From contig NZ_JAAGVC010000003.1 of assembly GCF_010858045.1 (NCBI RefSeq), positions 124,001-188,000 of the forward strand: DNA of 64,000 nucleotides, written 5' to 3'. Made by a program: the position numbers and the translations under genes. Under the pieces are notes generated by a model. That model saw only the letters and a program-made list of their open reading frames with translations, had not been told where the DNA came from and made no database searches. This DNA comes from Nocardia cyriacigeorgica. GTDB lineage: Bacteria; Actinomycetota; Actinomycetes; Mycobacteriales; Mycobacteriaceae. Positions 1 through 7,984 of the stretch are shown one piece after another (the first letter of the stretch is position 1; every line of letters starts with the position of its first letter).

Positions 1-153
1 GGCGAAATGCTCGCCGTCCTCACGGGCGATCCCGTCGGAATGACCGAGCAGCAAACCGTCGGTGGACAGGACGACCGCGTACCGGACGCCGGCCAGCCGC
101 TCGACCAGATCGTCGAGCAGCCAGTTGAGATCACTTGCGGGGGAAGTGGACAC
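1..153 (-). CDS. Roadblock/LC7 domain protein (CvnB-like), 3' part cut off by the window edge
   Basis: Only the first 51 codons are in the window. Translation gives an N-terminus with LNWLLDDLVERLAGV followed by YAVVLSTDGLLLGHS, which is the typical opening of actinobacterial roadblock/LC7 proteins of conservon (cvn) operons. These small cytosolic proteins act with a conservon sensor kinase and a downstream Ras-like GTPase. The GTG start at 151-153 follows directly on the TAA of the upstream kinase (154-156), and GGAAGG in the kinase 3' end is its ribosome-binding site, so the two are translationally linked. The rest of the conservon (CvnC, CvnD) would lie beyond the left edge. Confidence 0.85.
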   Translation of the reverse strand, partial: MSTSPASDLNWLLDDLVERLAGVRYAVVLSTDGLLLGHSDGIAREDGEHFA

Positions 154-2550
154 TTAGCCTTCCTGTTCCTTCGGGGTCGAGCTCGGCGGCGCCGGCGCGA
201 CGGAATCGTCGGCGGGCAGCGGCTTGCGACCTTGTCTGGTGCCGTTCTCGATGGCCGACATCAGATCTCGGGCCTGTTCGGCGGTGCGAGGTCGCTGCGA
301 GGCGGGCTGCGGGGTGACCGGCTGCGCCAATTGCGGTGCGAGACTAGTCTGCCGATTCCGCCGGGGTAAAGCGGGACGACCGTCGGCGGTGCGCTCCACC
401 GGCTCGGCCGGCCGCAGTGCGGGCGTGGGCGCGGACGGTGGGTCGGCCAGCAGGGTCGCGGTCGGTGCGGGCGCCGATTCCACGGCGCGCGTTACCGGCT
501 CGCTCGCCGCGGGCAACGCCGGTCGACGTTGCGGCTTGGTCACCGGCTCGCTGGGCGCGGCGCCGGTCTCGCCCGGCAGCAGCAGCTTCGACGGCACCAG
601 CACGATCGCCCGCACCCCGCCGTAATCGGATTCGCTCAACCGCACCGAGATGTCGTGGCGTGCGGCCAGCTGGCCGACCACGAACAGCCCGAGCCGGGAA
701 TCGGCCGACAAGGTGGCCACGCCGAAATCGGGTGGATCGGCGAGCATCTCGTTGACCCGCGCCAGTTCGTCGGCATTCATTCCCATGCCCTGGTCGCTGA
801 TCTCCACGACCAGCCCCTTGCCGACGATATTGCCGGTCACCTCCACCCGCGATTGCGGCGGCGAGAACGAGGTGGCGTTGTCGACCAATTCGGCCAGCAG
901 ATGCACCAGGTCGGCGACTCCGTTGCCGGCGATCCGCGATTGCGGCAGGGTGCCGAGGCGCACCCGGGTGTAGTCGAGGGTTTCCCCGATCGCGCTGCGC
1001 ACCAGGTCGATCAGCGGCACCGGGTTGCGCCAGCGACGGCCCGGCTCACCGCCGCCGAGGATGATCAGGTTCTCGGCGTTGCGGCGTTCGCGGGTGGCGA
1101 GATGGTCGAGGCGGAACAGGGTGTCCAGCATGGCCGGATCCTCTTCGCGCTGTTCGGCCGCGTCGAGGATCTCCAGCTGGCGGTGTACGACGATCTGGCT
1201 GCGGTGGGCGATATTGAGGAACACCGCGCGCACACCCTCGCGGGTGCGGGCCTCGGTGACGGCGGCGGTGACCGCGGCGGCATGCGCGTGCTCGAAGGCC
1301 GTTGCCACCGCGCCGACCTCGTCGCGGCCGAAGTCCAGGCGCGGCGCTTCGGCCACCGGATCGACCTGCTCGCCGGCGCGCAGGCGAGCGAGCATGCCGG
1401 GCAGGCTTTCGTCGGCCAGCGCCAAGGTCTGATCGCGCAATCGCTTCAGCCTGCGGATGAACCGGTTCGCCAGCACCAGCGAGACCAGGAAGGCGCCGAT
1501 GCTGATGAGCAGCACGGTGACGCCGAGAGCCAGAGAGGCGGCCGCGGACTCGGTGGCCGAATCTCGGGACATCTGCTGGGCGTGCCGGTTGTGCATGTCC
1601 CAGATATCGAGCAGCGCGTTGTTGACCTCGGCCTCCGCGTCCCGCCATTGCTCGATCGTGGCGGGCAGTGGCGCTGGTTCGTCCTCGGCCGTGGTACGGG
1701 TGCCGGTGCGGCCGGAGGCGGTCTCCCCGGAGGATGTCTGCGACGGCTCGGTGGCCTCGGGCCGGTCGAAGGTGCGCTGAGTGAGCGCCTGCTCGGTCGA
1801 CGCGAGCACCTGCCAGGCCGGGCTCGCCAGCACGGCCTGCAGCTTGTCTCGGAAGGCCGGTTCGAGATCGGCGGCCAGCGGGGGCAGCGTGGTGCGATGG
1901 GTGCCTGCCTGGGCGATGAACTCCTCCGGCAGCGCGACCACACCCGAGCCGTTCACCAGCGCCGCCTCGGCCAGCGCGTTACTGCGCGAGACGGCTTCGA
2001 GGCCGTAGATGAGCCGGGTCGACAACGCCAGCTGCACGACCACGGCCGGGTCCGGCGCCGACCGCTGCGCCATCTGCGTGCCGATGGTGAGCACATCGAA
2101 GACCCGGGTGTAGAAGGTGTAGGCGTCCGGCGTCGGCAGAGCCCTGGCGTCGGCGGCATCGCGCACCATGGCCAGCTGCTGACCGAGAGTGACGAAGCCG
2201 CCGACATCGGCGCCCACGGTCTCGGGTGAGAGCTCCTGGAGCGGAATCGACGCCTCGATCAACGCCTGAAACGCCGCGTCGACCCGGGGCCGGATGGACG
2301 CCAGGCCCGCGGCCGCGGTGGGATCTCCGGCCAGGTGGGTGAGGGTGAGCCGCCGTTCCTGCTGCACCGCGTCCAGCAGCTGACGGGTCGGGTCGATGGC
2401 CGCCTGCATGGCCTCGGCCCACTGTTTGCCGTGATTGCCCCGGTCGACCAGGTACCCCGCTGCACCAACGCCGACTACCAGCAGAGTCAGGCTGGGAATG
2501 AGGGCGATCGCCAGTATCCGTGCCCGGACACCGAGCCTCGCTCTGAACAT
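154..2550 (-). CDS. Conservon-type sensor histidine kinase with nitrate/nitrite-sensing domain
   Basis: Predicted membrane kinase of 798 residues resembling CvnA. It has an N-terminal transmembrane segment (about residues 8-30), a long extracytoplasmic region like the NIT nitrate/nitrite-sensing domain, a second membrane segment and HAMP-like linker near residue 350. The helix containing AHRSQIVVHRQLEILD is the conservon equivalent of the dimerisation/phosphoacceptor region. An HATPase domain follows, with N-box NATSFSPP and ISDQGMGM. The last 150 residues are Pro/Ala-rich and probably disordered. I chose the ATG at 2548-2550, whose product begins MFRARLGVRARILAI, because the open frame upstream of it lacks membrane-protein character. 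The roadblock gene follows with no gap. In conservons the kinase signals to a roadblock protein/GTPase module rather than to a classical response regulator; that is family knowledge. Confidence 0.85.
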   Translation of the reverse strand: MFRARLGVRARILAIALIPSLTLLVVGVGAAGYLVDRGNHGKQWAEAMQAAIDPTRQLLDAVQQERRLTLTHLAGDPTAAAGLASIRPRVDAAFQALIEASIPLQELSPETVGADVGGFVTLGQQLAMVRDAADARALPTPDAYTFYTRVFDVLTIGTQMAQRSAPDPAVVVQLALSTRLIYGLEAVSRSNALAEAALVNGSGVVALPEEFIAQAGTHRTTLPPLAADLEPAFRDKLQAVLASPAWQVLASTEQALTQRTFDRPEATEPSQTSSGETASGRTGTRTTAEDEPAPLPATIEQWRDAEAEVNNALLDIWDMHNRHAQQMSRDSATESAAASLALGVTVLLISIGAFLVSLVLANRFIRRLKRLRDQTLALADESLPGMLARLRAGEQVDPVAEAPRLDFGRDEVGAVATAFEHAHAAAVTAAVTEARTREGVRAVFLNIAHRSQIVVHRQLEILDAAEQREEDPAMLDTLFRLDHLATRERRNAENLIILGGGEPGRRWRNPVPLIDLVRSAIGETLDYTRVRLGTLPQSRIAGNGVADLVHLLAELVDNATSFSPPQSRVEVTGNIVGKGLVVEISDQGMGMNADELARVNEMLADPPDFGVATLSADSRLGLFVVGQLAARHDISVRLSESDYGGVRAIVLVPSKLLLPGETGAAPSEPVTKPQRRPALPAASEPVTRAVESAPAPTATLLADPPSAPTPALRPAEPVERTADGRPALPRRNRQTSLAPQLAQPVTPQPASQRPRTAEQARDLMSAIENGTRQGRKPLPADDSVAPAPPSSTPKEQEG

Positions 2551-2747
2551 CGGCACAACATAAACGCCATCGTGACCGAATCGGTATTCGGGTCCCGTTG
2601 AGCGGGACCGGATTTGACATGGCAGCGGCCGGTCCGGCCGGCGTCGCGCCCGGGCGGTTCTGCGCGATTGTGACACCGGGCACCATGGCGCCTCCGGTGT
2701 GGGTAGATTGTGTGTACCGACGAGTAACCCACATCGAGGAGGCACTG

Positions 2748-4301
2748 ATGCCCGCGCCGGAAGCCGACGTCTTCGCCCGACTGAGCGCCCTCGCGGCGAT
2801 CGACGGCGCCGAGGCACGCCCCACCAGAACCATCACCGAGGTGTTCACCGGACGTCCGCTCGGCACGGTGCCGGTCGGCACCGCCGACGACGTCGCCGAC
2901 GCGTTCACCAGAGCCAGGGCCGCCCAGGCGCATTGGGCCGCCCGCCCGGCCGCCGAACGCGCCGCCGTCTTCGAGCGCTACCGGGCGCTGATCGTCGACG
3001 AGCGCGAATACCTGATGGACGTCATCCAGGCCGAGACCGGTAAGGCGCGCTGGGCGGCCCAGGAAGAGGTCATGGGCCTGATGCTGGCCGCCCGCTACTT
3101 CTCCCGGGTCGCGCCGGGGCTGCTGGAACCGCACAAGGTGCCCGGCGCGTTCCCGGTGCTCAACCGCGCCCAGGTGCGCACCCAGCCCAAGGGCGTCGTC
3201 GGTGTGGTCGCGCCCTGGAACTATCCGATGCTGCTGTCCATCGGTGATTCGATTCCGGCGCTGCTGGCGGGTAACGCGGTGGTGGTCAAGCCGGACAGCC
3301 AGACCCCGTTCTCCTCGCTGGCCGGTGCCGAGCTGCTCTACCGTGCGGGTCTGCCGCGTGATCTGCTGGCCGTGGTGACCGGACCGGGCACCGTGGTCGG
3401 CACCGCGATCGTCGACTCCTGCGACTACCTGATGTTCACCGGCTCCTCGGCCACCGGGCAGACCCTGGCCCAGCAGTGCGGTAAGCGGCTGATCGGATTC
3501 TCCGCCGAACTCGGCGGCAAGAACCCGATGATCGTCACCCGCGGGGCGAACCTGGACAAGGTGGCCAAGGCGGCGGTGCGTGCCTGTTTCTCCAACGCCG
3601 GCCAGCTGTGCATCTCGATCGAACGGATCTACGTCGAGCGGTCGATCGCCGAGGAGTTCACCACCAAGTTCGTGGCCGCGACCGAGGCGGCGAAACTCGG
3701 TGTGGCCTACGACTTCTCCACCGATATCGGTTCGCTGATCTCCGAATCGCAGCTGGAGACGGTGTCCAAGCATGTCGCCGATGCGACGTCCAAGGGCGCG
3801 AAGGTGCTCACCGGCGGTAAGGCCCGTCCCGACCTCGGGCCGCTGTTCTTCGAACCGACGGTGCTCGCCGAGGTCACCGACGAGATGGAATGCGGGCGCA
3901 ACGAGACCTTCGGCCCGCTGGTCTCGATCTACCCGGTGGATTCCGTCGACGAGGCGGTACGGCTGGCCAACGACACCGAGTACGGCCTCAATGCCAGCGT
4001 GTGGGCGGCGAGTCCGTCCGAGGGCGAGCAGATCGCGCAGCGGCTGCGCGCGGGCACCGTCTGCGTCGACGAGGGTTACGCGCCGGCCTGGGGGACCACC
4101 GGTGCGCCGATGGGCGGCATGGGGATTTCCGGTGTCGGCCGCAGGCACGGCGCCGACGGGCTGCTGAAGTTCACCGAACCGCAGACCGTCGTGGTCACTC
4201 GGTTCATGAACCTCGACCCGCCGCCGATGCTGTCGCAGGACAAGTGGCAGCGGTTCCTGATGACCATCGCCCGCAACCTGCGGTTCCTGCCAGGACGCTG
4301 A
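2748..4301 (+). CDS. gabD2: Succinic semialdehyde dehydrogenase (NADP+) GabD2
   Basis: A 517-residue aldehyde dehydrogenase that oxidises succinic semialdehyde to succinate, the last step of the GABA shunt and part of the route around a missing 2-oxoglutarate dehydrogenase in mycobacteria. The catalytic Glu is in ELGGKNP (E254) and the nucleophile in NAGQLC (C288); the cofactor-binding stretch PWNYP is near 156-160. Length and sequence agree with mycobacterial GabD2 (about 518 residues). The ATG at 2748 has GAGGAGG about 8 bases upstream; the open frame extends further upstream but without a ribosome-binding site. It is transcribed divergently from the conservon kinase, with about 200 bases between the starts. 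Confidence 0.93.
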   Translation: MPAPEADVFARLSALAAIDGAEARPTRTITEVFTGRPLGTVPVGTADDVADAFTRARAAQAHWAARPAAERAAVFERYRALIVDEREYLMDVIQAETGKARWAAQEEVMGLMLAARYFSRVAPGLLEPHKVPGAFPVLNRAQVRTQPKGVVGVVAPWNYPMLLSIGDSIPALLAGNAVVVKPDSQTPFSSLAGAELLYRAGLPRDLLAVVTGPGTVVGTAIVDSCDYLMFTGSSATGQTLAQQCGKRLIGFSAELGGKNPMIVTRGANLDKVAKAAVRACFSNAGQLCISIERIYVERSIAEEFTTKFVAATEAAKLGVAYDFSTDIGSLISESQLETVSKHVADATSKGAKVLTGGKARPDLGPLFFEPTVLAEVTDEMECGRNETFGPLVSIYPVDSVDEAVRLANDTEYGLNASVWAASPSEGEQIAQRLRAGTVCVDEGYAPAWGTTGAPMGGMGISGVGRRHGADGLLKFTEPQTVVVTRFMNLDPPPMLSQDKWQRFLMTIARNLRFLPGR

Positions 4302-4341
4302 ACCGTCGACTCGGTATGCCGCCCGGGCCTACCCTGGCGGC

Positions 4342-4767
4342 ATGCCGAGTCGATCACGGCCCGCGCACCTGGCCGACGTGCACGAACTGGCCTCCGCGAT
4401 GCCGCATGTGACACGCGTGGACGGTCCGCACGGCAATGCCGTCTACCAGGTGGGCGGCAAATCGTTCGTGTTCTTCCGCACCCCGCGTCCCGACGCCGTC
4501 GACCCGGAGACCGGGGAGAAGTACGACGACGTGATCATGTTCTGGGTGCCGTCGGAAGGCGACAAACTGGCGCTGGTGCAGGATCGCACCACTCCGTTCT
4601 TCACCACCCCGCATTTCGACGGCCACCCCTCGGTGCTGGTGCGGGCGGCGCACCTGAACCAGCTCACTCGGCAGGAACTCGCCGAGATCATCGAAGACGC
4701 CTGGCTCTGCCGCGCGTCGGCGCGCCGGGCCCGGTTGTGGCTGGAGGAACATCCCGCCCCGCCCTGA
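4342..4767 (+). CDS. MmcQ/YjbR-like small protein
   Basis: A 141-residue protein with the MmcQ/YjbR fold signature: an early H-x-x-A-x-x-M-P segment, then YQVGGKSFVFFRTPR, and a C-terminal DAWLCRAS-RRARLWL helix. These proteins have a CyaY-like alpha/beta fold; some are called DNA-binding but no biochemical role is established. It lies 40 bases after gabD2 on the same strand and may be co-transcribed. It converges with the next gene, only 5 bases apart, so the two probably share a terminator or read into each other. Confidence 0.8.
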   Translation: MPSRSRPAHLADVHELASAMPHVTRVDGPHGNAVYQVGGKSFVFFRTPRPDAVDPETGEKYDDVIMFWVPSEGDKLALVQDRTTPFFTTPHFDGHPSVLVRAAHLNQLTRQELAEIIEDAWLCRASARRARLWLEEHPAPP

Positions 4768-4772
4768 GCGGA

Positions 4773-5426
4773 TCAGACGCGTTGATCCCAGCGGGCGGCG
4801 ATCTCCGCGACGCCCGCGCCCGCGAGCTGGTCGAGCGCGGCAGGGCGGCCGGTGATCACGAGCAGCAGTGCGACGATGGGTCCCTCGACCGGACTGCCGC
4901 GGCCCGCCGACCATGCGATATCGGTGGCGCTGAGCCGAAGCCCCTGGAGCCGGCGCCGCTTCCAGACCGGCCAGCCGACCGAATACGCGCGGGTCGCCGC
5001 CGCGGCGGCGGCCTCGACGGGGACCGGGATCGGCCGGCCCAGCGGCAGGGAAATGTCCTGGCCGTGCACGATGACGTCGAAGAGCACGTTGCGGTAGTTG
5101 GTGACCATCGGCAGGTCTCGGCACGCGGCCGTATCGCCGATTTCGGCGACCAGTTCGGCGGTCGGGCGGCGGGCGTGCGCGCGCGCCATGGTGTCGACGA
5201 GCGCGTTGTAATCGCCGCGGGCGCGGGAGAATTCGCGCATGATCGCCCACAGTGAGAGTGGCTGCGTGGTCATCGCGACGTGGGCCGCCACGTCACGGAT
5301 CCGCCAGCCCGCGCACAGTGACGGGGTATCCCATTCGGCGGGGGTGAGCTCGCCGAGCAGGGCGGCAATGGCGCGGCGCTGCTGCTCGATCACCTGCCAG
5401 CTCTGTTCGCGATCCATGGCCATCAC
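4773..5426 (-). CDS. Mycothiol-dependent maleylpyruvate isomerase-family (DinB-like) protein
   Basis: A 217-residue protein of the DinB/MDMPI four-helix superfamily. The N-terminal W-D-x-P-S-L-C-x-G-W-x-x-x-D-V-x-x-H-V pattern (residues about 31-51) holds the first metal-ligand His, and VIVHGQDI holds another. Family members use a metal and mycothiol, the actinobacterial thiol, for isomerase or transferase reactions; the substrate here cannot be predicted. Start codons are crowded (GTG 5426, ATG 5423, ATG 5417); I give the longest, and the true start may be 3 or 9 bases in. It is divergent from the MarR gene, and the palindromes at 5484-5510 lie between them, so it is the probable target of that regulator. 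Confidence 0.75.
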   Translation of the reverse strand: MMAMDREQSWQVIEQQRRAIAALLGELTPAEWDTPSLCAGWRIRDVAAHVAMTTQPLSLWAIMREFSRARGDYNALVDTMARAHARRPTAELVAEIGDTAACRDLPMVTNYRNVLFDVIVHGQDISLPLGRPIPVPVEAAAAAATRAYSVGWPVWKRRRLQGLRLSATDIAWSAGRGSPVEGPIVALLLVITGRPAALDQLAGAGVAEIAARWDQRV

Positions 5427-5483
5427 CTGCTCGGACGAGGAGTCGCCGACGGCGCGGCGAGTCCGTAGAATTAATCAGGATCT

Positions 5484-5510
5484 CTGACTATTTTAGTCAG
5501 TGACTCTGAC
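5484..5510. promoter_or_regulatory. Two overlapping inverted repeats, probable MarR operator
   Basis: CTGACTATTTTAGTCAG (5484-5500) is a perfect palindrome with 7-base arms around TTT. The right arm is reused in GTCAG-TGACT-CTGAC (5496-5510). It lies in the 113-base divergent promoter region between the MDMPI-family gene and the marR gene, about 60 bases from one start and 30 from the other. Size and placement fit a MarR dimer site used for autoregulation and for control of the divergent enzyme. Confidence 0.65.
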
Positions 5511-5539
5511 CTGTTGCAAGAGCGTGGAAGGGGGCAGGC

Positions 5540-5983
5540 GTGGAGCGTTCCGCCGATGAACCGCCGCTCGGGCTGCTGCTGTACCTGCCGTATCGGTCGA
5601 TGGAGAACCGGGTCTTCGCGGCCCTGGCCGAGGCCGGGTACGCCGACATCACCCTGGCTCAGGCGCGGATCGTGCAGCGCATCGGCCCCGACGGCACCCG
5701 GCTCACCGAACTCGCCGAGCAGGCGCAGGTCACCAAGCAGACCGCGGGCTTCCTGGTCGATCAACTCGAGCGCGCGGGCTACGTGGAACGGGTGCCGGAT
5801 CCCACCGACGGTCGCGCACGCCTGGTGCGTCTGTCGGCGCGTGGTCGGCGCGCGACCGCTGTGGCCAACGCGGTCGCCGCCGAGGTCGAGCACGAATGGA
5901 GCCGGCATCTCGGACCACGAGCGACGGCACAGCTGCGTCGTGCGCTCACCCGGTTACGGGATATCACCGACCCTTACCGCTGA
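5540..5983 (+). CDS. MarR-family transcriptional regulator
   Basis: A 147-residue winged-helix regulator. The helix-turn-helix covers LTELAEQAQVTKQTAGFLVDQ (residues about 55-75), and the wing contains the family signature DPTDGRARLVRLSARG (about 91-106). N- and C-terminal helices form the dimer interface. MarR proteins usually bind short palindromes in their own promoter and release them on binding a phenolic or drug ligand; the overlapping palindromes just upstream fit. GTG start at 5540, after GGAAGGGGGCAGGC. Confidence 0.9.
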   Translation: MERSADEPPLGLLLYLPYRSMENRVFAALAEAGYADITLAQARIVQRIGPDGTRLTELAEQAQVTKQTAGFLVDQLERAGYVERVPDPTDGRARLVRLSARGRRATAVANAVAAEVEHEWSRHLGPRATAQLRRALTRLRDITDPYR

Positions 5984-5984
5984 A

Positions 5985-6386
5985 TCAGCGCAGCCGGTCC
6001 GCACCTGTTCGGGGTGGGGGAGCGGCCGCGGCGGCGGCCGCCTCGTCGGCATCCAGGGGCCGCACGTGCAGCACGAACCGTGCTCCCTCGGCCGACTCCA
6101 GCGAGGCGGTGGCCGCGGCGCCGGTATCCGGCCCGACGTCGATGGTGAGGTGATCGCGGGCGTATCGGGCGTAGTTGTCGCCGCTCATCCAGAATTCGGT
6201 GTGCCAGGGCAGGCGGGCCACCAGCACATCACCGTCGTCCGGCTGAAAATCGCGGGTGCGCAGGCAGATCGGGGTCGCCGCGCCCGAACTCAGCAGCAAC
6301 GTCACCGGGCCGTGCTCGTCGATCACGTGCCGCAACACCGAGCGCGCCGCCTCGGTGGCATCGCCGCGGACACTGCGGTCCGGCAT
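5985..6386 (-). CDS. Hypothetical protein of 133 residues
   Basis: No family recognised. The product is acidic with no signal peptide or membrane segment and looks alpha/beta: an early ARSVLRHVIDEHGPVTLLL helix-strand, then PICLRTRDFQ, a central LPWHTEFWMSGDNYARYARD segment and a C-terminal FVLHVRPL strand before an Ala-rich tail. I chose the ATG at 6384-6386 because it overlaps (TGATG) the stop of a 20-codon ORF with a strong ribosome-binding site, suggesting coupled translation. An alternative in-frame start at 6476 would add 30 Arg-rich residues. Its 3' end meets the convergent marR gene with one base between them. Confidence 0.6.
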   Translation of the reverse strand: MPDRSVRGDATEAARSVLRHVIDEHGPVTLLLSSGAATPICLRTRDFQPDDGDVLVARLPWHTEFWMSGDNYARYARDHLTIDVGPDTGAAATASLESAEGARFVLHVRPLDADEAAAAAAAPPPRTGADRLR

Positions 6387-6448
6387 CAGCGTGCGGGGGC
6401 CGGGGCGTCGGTCGTGGCGGTCTCGGCTTCGGGTTCGAACCAGCACAT
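6386..6448 (-). CDS. 20-codon upstream ORF overlapping the next start
   Basis: Begins ATG TGC TGG (MCWFEPEAE) behind GAGGAG, 6-7 bases upstream, which is a much better ribosome-binding site than any in front of the 133-residue gene. It ends in TGATG, so its stop shares a base with the downstream start. This arrangement usually means translational coupling. It could be a leader peptide, a genuine microprotein, or the real N-terminus of the downstream protein if there is a frameshift. Function unknown. Confidence 0.45.
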   Translation of the reverse strand: MCWFEPEAETATTDAPAPAR

Positions 6449-6536
6449 CGCTGCTCCTCGTGGCTGCTGCGGACATCCTCGATGCCGGAAACTATGGAGG
6501 GCAAAGGTTGGTGTCACGTTGGTGCCGTCGACGGGT

Positions 6537-7502
6537 CTAGCGCCCACGCCGCCGGACGGGTTTCTTGGCACCTGTGCGCGCGCCGGTCGATCGTTGCTTC
6601 GCGGCGGCCGTGTTTTTGCCCGGCTTCCTACCGGCGGCCGGCTTCTTGCCGGTGCGCGGTGCCGAGTCGGTCTTATCGGATGAGGGCGACCGCGAACTGC
6701 GCGGCGAGCGGCCGCGGACCACGCCGATGAACTCTTCGACCAGCTCCGTGGTCTGCTCCGACGGCCACGCCAACGCGATTCCGGTGTCGGGTGCGTCGGT
6801 CACCGTCCGGTACACCACGTCGCGGCGGGCGTGCAGCCGGGCGATCGAATGCGGCACGATCGCCACGCCGACACCGGCGGCGACCAGTTCGATACTGCCT
6901 GCGGCGCGGTCGAGATCGCTGGTGTCCTGGCGGTGTTCCTCGGCCAGATCGGCGAGGGTGACCTCGGTGAACACCGAGATCGGATGCTCCTTCGGCACCA
7001 CGACCACGGGCAGCTCGCGGTAGAGCGGGATCGCGCTCAGGCTCGCGTCGTCGAGGGGGAGCCGGACGAAGCACATATCGACCCGGCCTTCCCGCAGGGC
7101 GGTGAGTTGATCGGCCTGCGCGATGGGTTCCAGGTCCAGCGGGATCTCGGGGAACCGTTCGGCCCAGATCCGCTGCCACTTCGACACCGTCACACCGGGC
7201 ACGAAACCCACCCGCAGCCCGGTGATCTCGACCGGTGCGTCGCCGGCGTGCTCGGCCTCGGCCGCGGCGATGAATTCCTCGGCCTCGGCCAGGAGCCGGG
7301 AGCCGTCATCGGTGAGCTGGGTGGGACCGGCGCCCGGCACGAACAGCTTGGTGCCCAGCTCGTTCTCCAACTCGATCACGGTCCGGCTGAGCTGCTGGCG
7401 CGAAATGTGCAGCGCCTTCGCCGCCCGTGCGAAATGCAGTTCCCGCGCGACCGCGACGAACCAGCGCAGACGCACGATATCGGTCGAAGCGAAGCGGCTC
7501 AT
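6537..7502 (-). CDS. LysR-family regulator with a long basic C-terminal tail
   Basis: A 321-residue regulator. The N-terminal winged HTH is LHFARAAKALHISRQQLSRTVIELE (about residues 22-46), followed by a LysR substrate-binding domain from about residue 90 to 255. The last 60 residues or so are unusual for LysR: Lys/Arg/Ala/Pro/Ser-rich with repeated K-K-P, A-G-x-K and R-R-R-G-R elements, like the tails of actinobacterial HupB or Lsr2-type DNA-binding proteins. Start at ATG 7500-7502; an in-frame upstream extension lacks family similarity. It is divergent from the DUF5997 gene (65 bases between starts), a pairing I recall from other Corynebacteriales. Confidence 0.88.
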   Translation of the reverse strand: MSRFASTDIVRLRWFVAVARELHFARAAKALHISRQQLSRTVIELENELGTKLFVPGAGPTQLTDDGSRLLAEAEEFIAAAEAEHAGDAPVEITGLRVGFVPGVTVSKWQRIWAERFPEIPLDLEPIAQADQLTALREGRVDMCFVRLPLDDASLSAIPLYRELPVVVVPKEHPISVFTEVTLADLAEEHRQDTSDLDRAAGSIELVAAGVGVAIVPHSIARLHARRDVVYRTVTDAPDTGIALAWPSEQTTELVEEFIGVVRGRSPRSSRSPSSDKTDSAPRTGKKPAAGRKPGKNTAAAKQRSTGARTGAKKPVRRRGR

Positions 7503-7567
7503 TCGTATCAGCGTATGCGCACGGCCCGCCGCCACCTGCCCGCGGCCGGGCCCAGTACGCTGTATCG

Positions 7568-7978
7568 GTGAGCCCGGACAAGAAACCGCAGACCATGAAG
7601 CCGTTGACGGCGGCGAACAAACTCGGCATCTACCTTCCGGCGGCTCCCGAGGAATTCCGCAACACCCCGATTTCCCGAGCCGAGCTCGACAAGCTGCGCA
7701 CCGACCCGCCGCAGTGGCTGACCGACCTGCGCCGCACCGGCCCCTTCCCGCGCGATATCACCGCGCGCAAGCTCGGCGTCTCCAACAGCGGCCTGGCCCG
7801 CGCCGAAGTCTCCGACGCGCTGACCGCCGACGAGATCGCCGCCCTGCTCGCCGATCCGCCGGAATGGCTGATCCGCGAACGCGAGAACTACGCCGCCGTG
7901 CAGGCCGAGAACGCTCGCATCAAGGCCAAGGAAGCCGAACGCCGCGAAGCCACCAACCGCCCGGCCAAGAACCGCTAG
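7568..7978 (+). CDS. DUF5997 family protein
   Basis: A 136-residue protein with the DUF5997 pattern: K-x-x-QTMKPLTAANKLGIYLPAAPEEF near the N-terminus, ISRAELD, and a C-terminal part resembling a short DNA-interacting or coiled segment rich in charged residues (NARIKAKEAERREA). The repeated modules of the form DPPxWL-x-x-L/RE occur twice (about residues 47-53 and 95-101). The molecular role is unknown. The GTG at 7568 keeps the conserved QTMKP segment inside the protein. It is 6 bases from the following TetR gene and probably co-transcribed with it. Confidence 0.8.
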   Translation: MSPDKKPQTMKPLTAANKLGIYLPAAPEEFRNTPISRAELDKLRTDPPQWLTDLRRTGPFPRDITARKLGVSNSGLARAEVSDALTADEIAALLADPPEWLIRERENYAAVQAENARIKAKEAERREATNRPAKNR

Positions 7979-7984
7979 CGCCAC

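Noticed and set aside
6430..6445. tRNA-like GGTTCGAAC T-arm motif
   Set aside because: No acceptor or anticodon stems around it; it lies in the 20-codon ORF.
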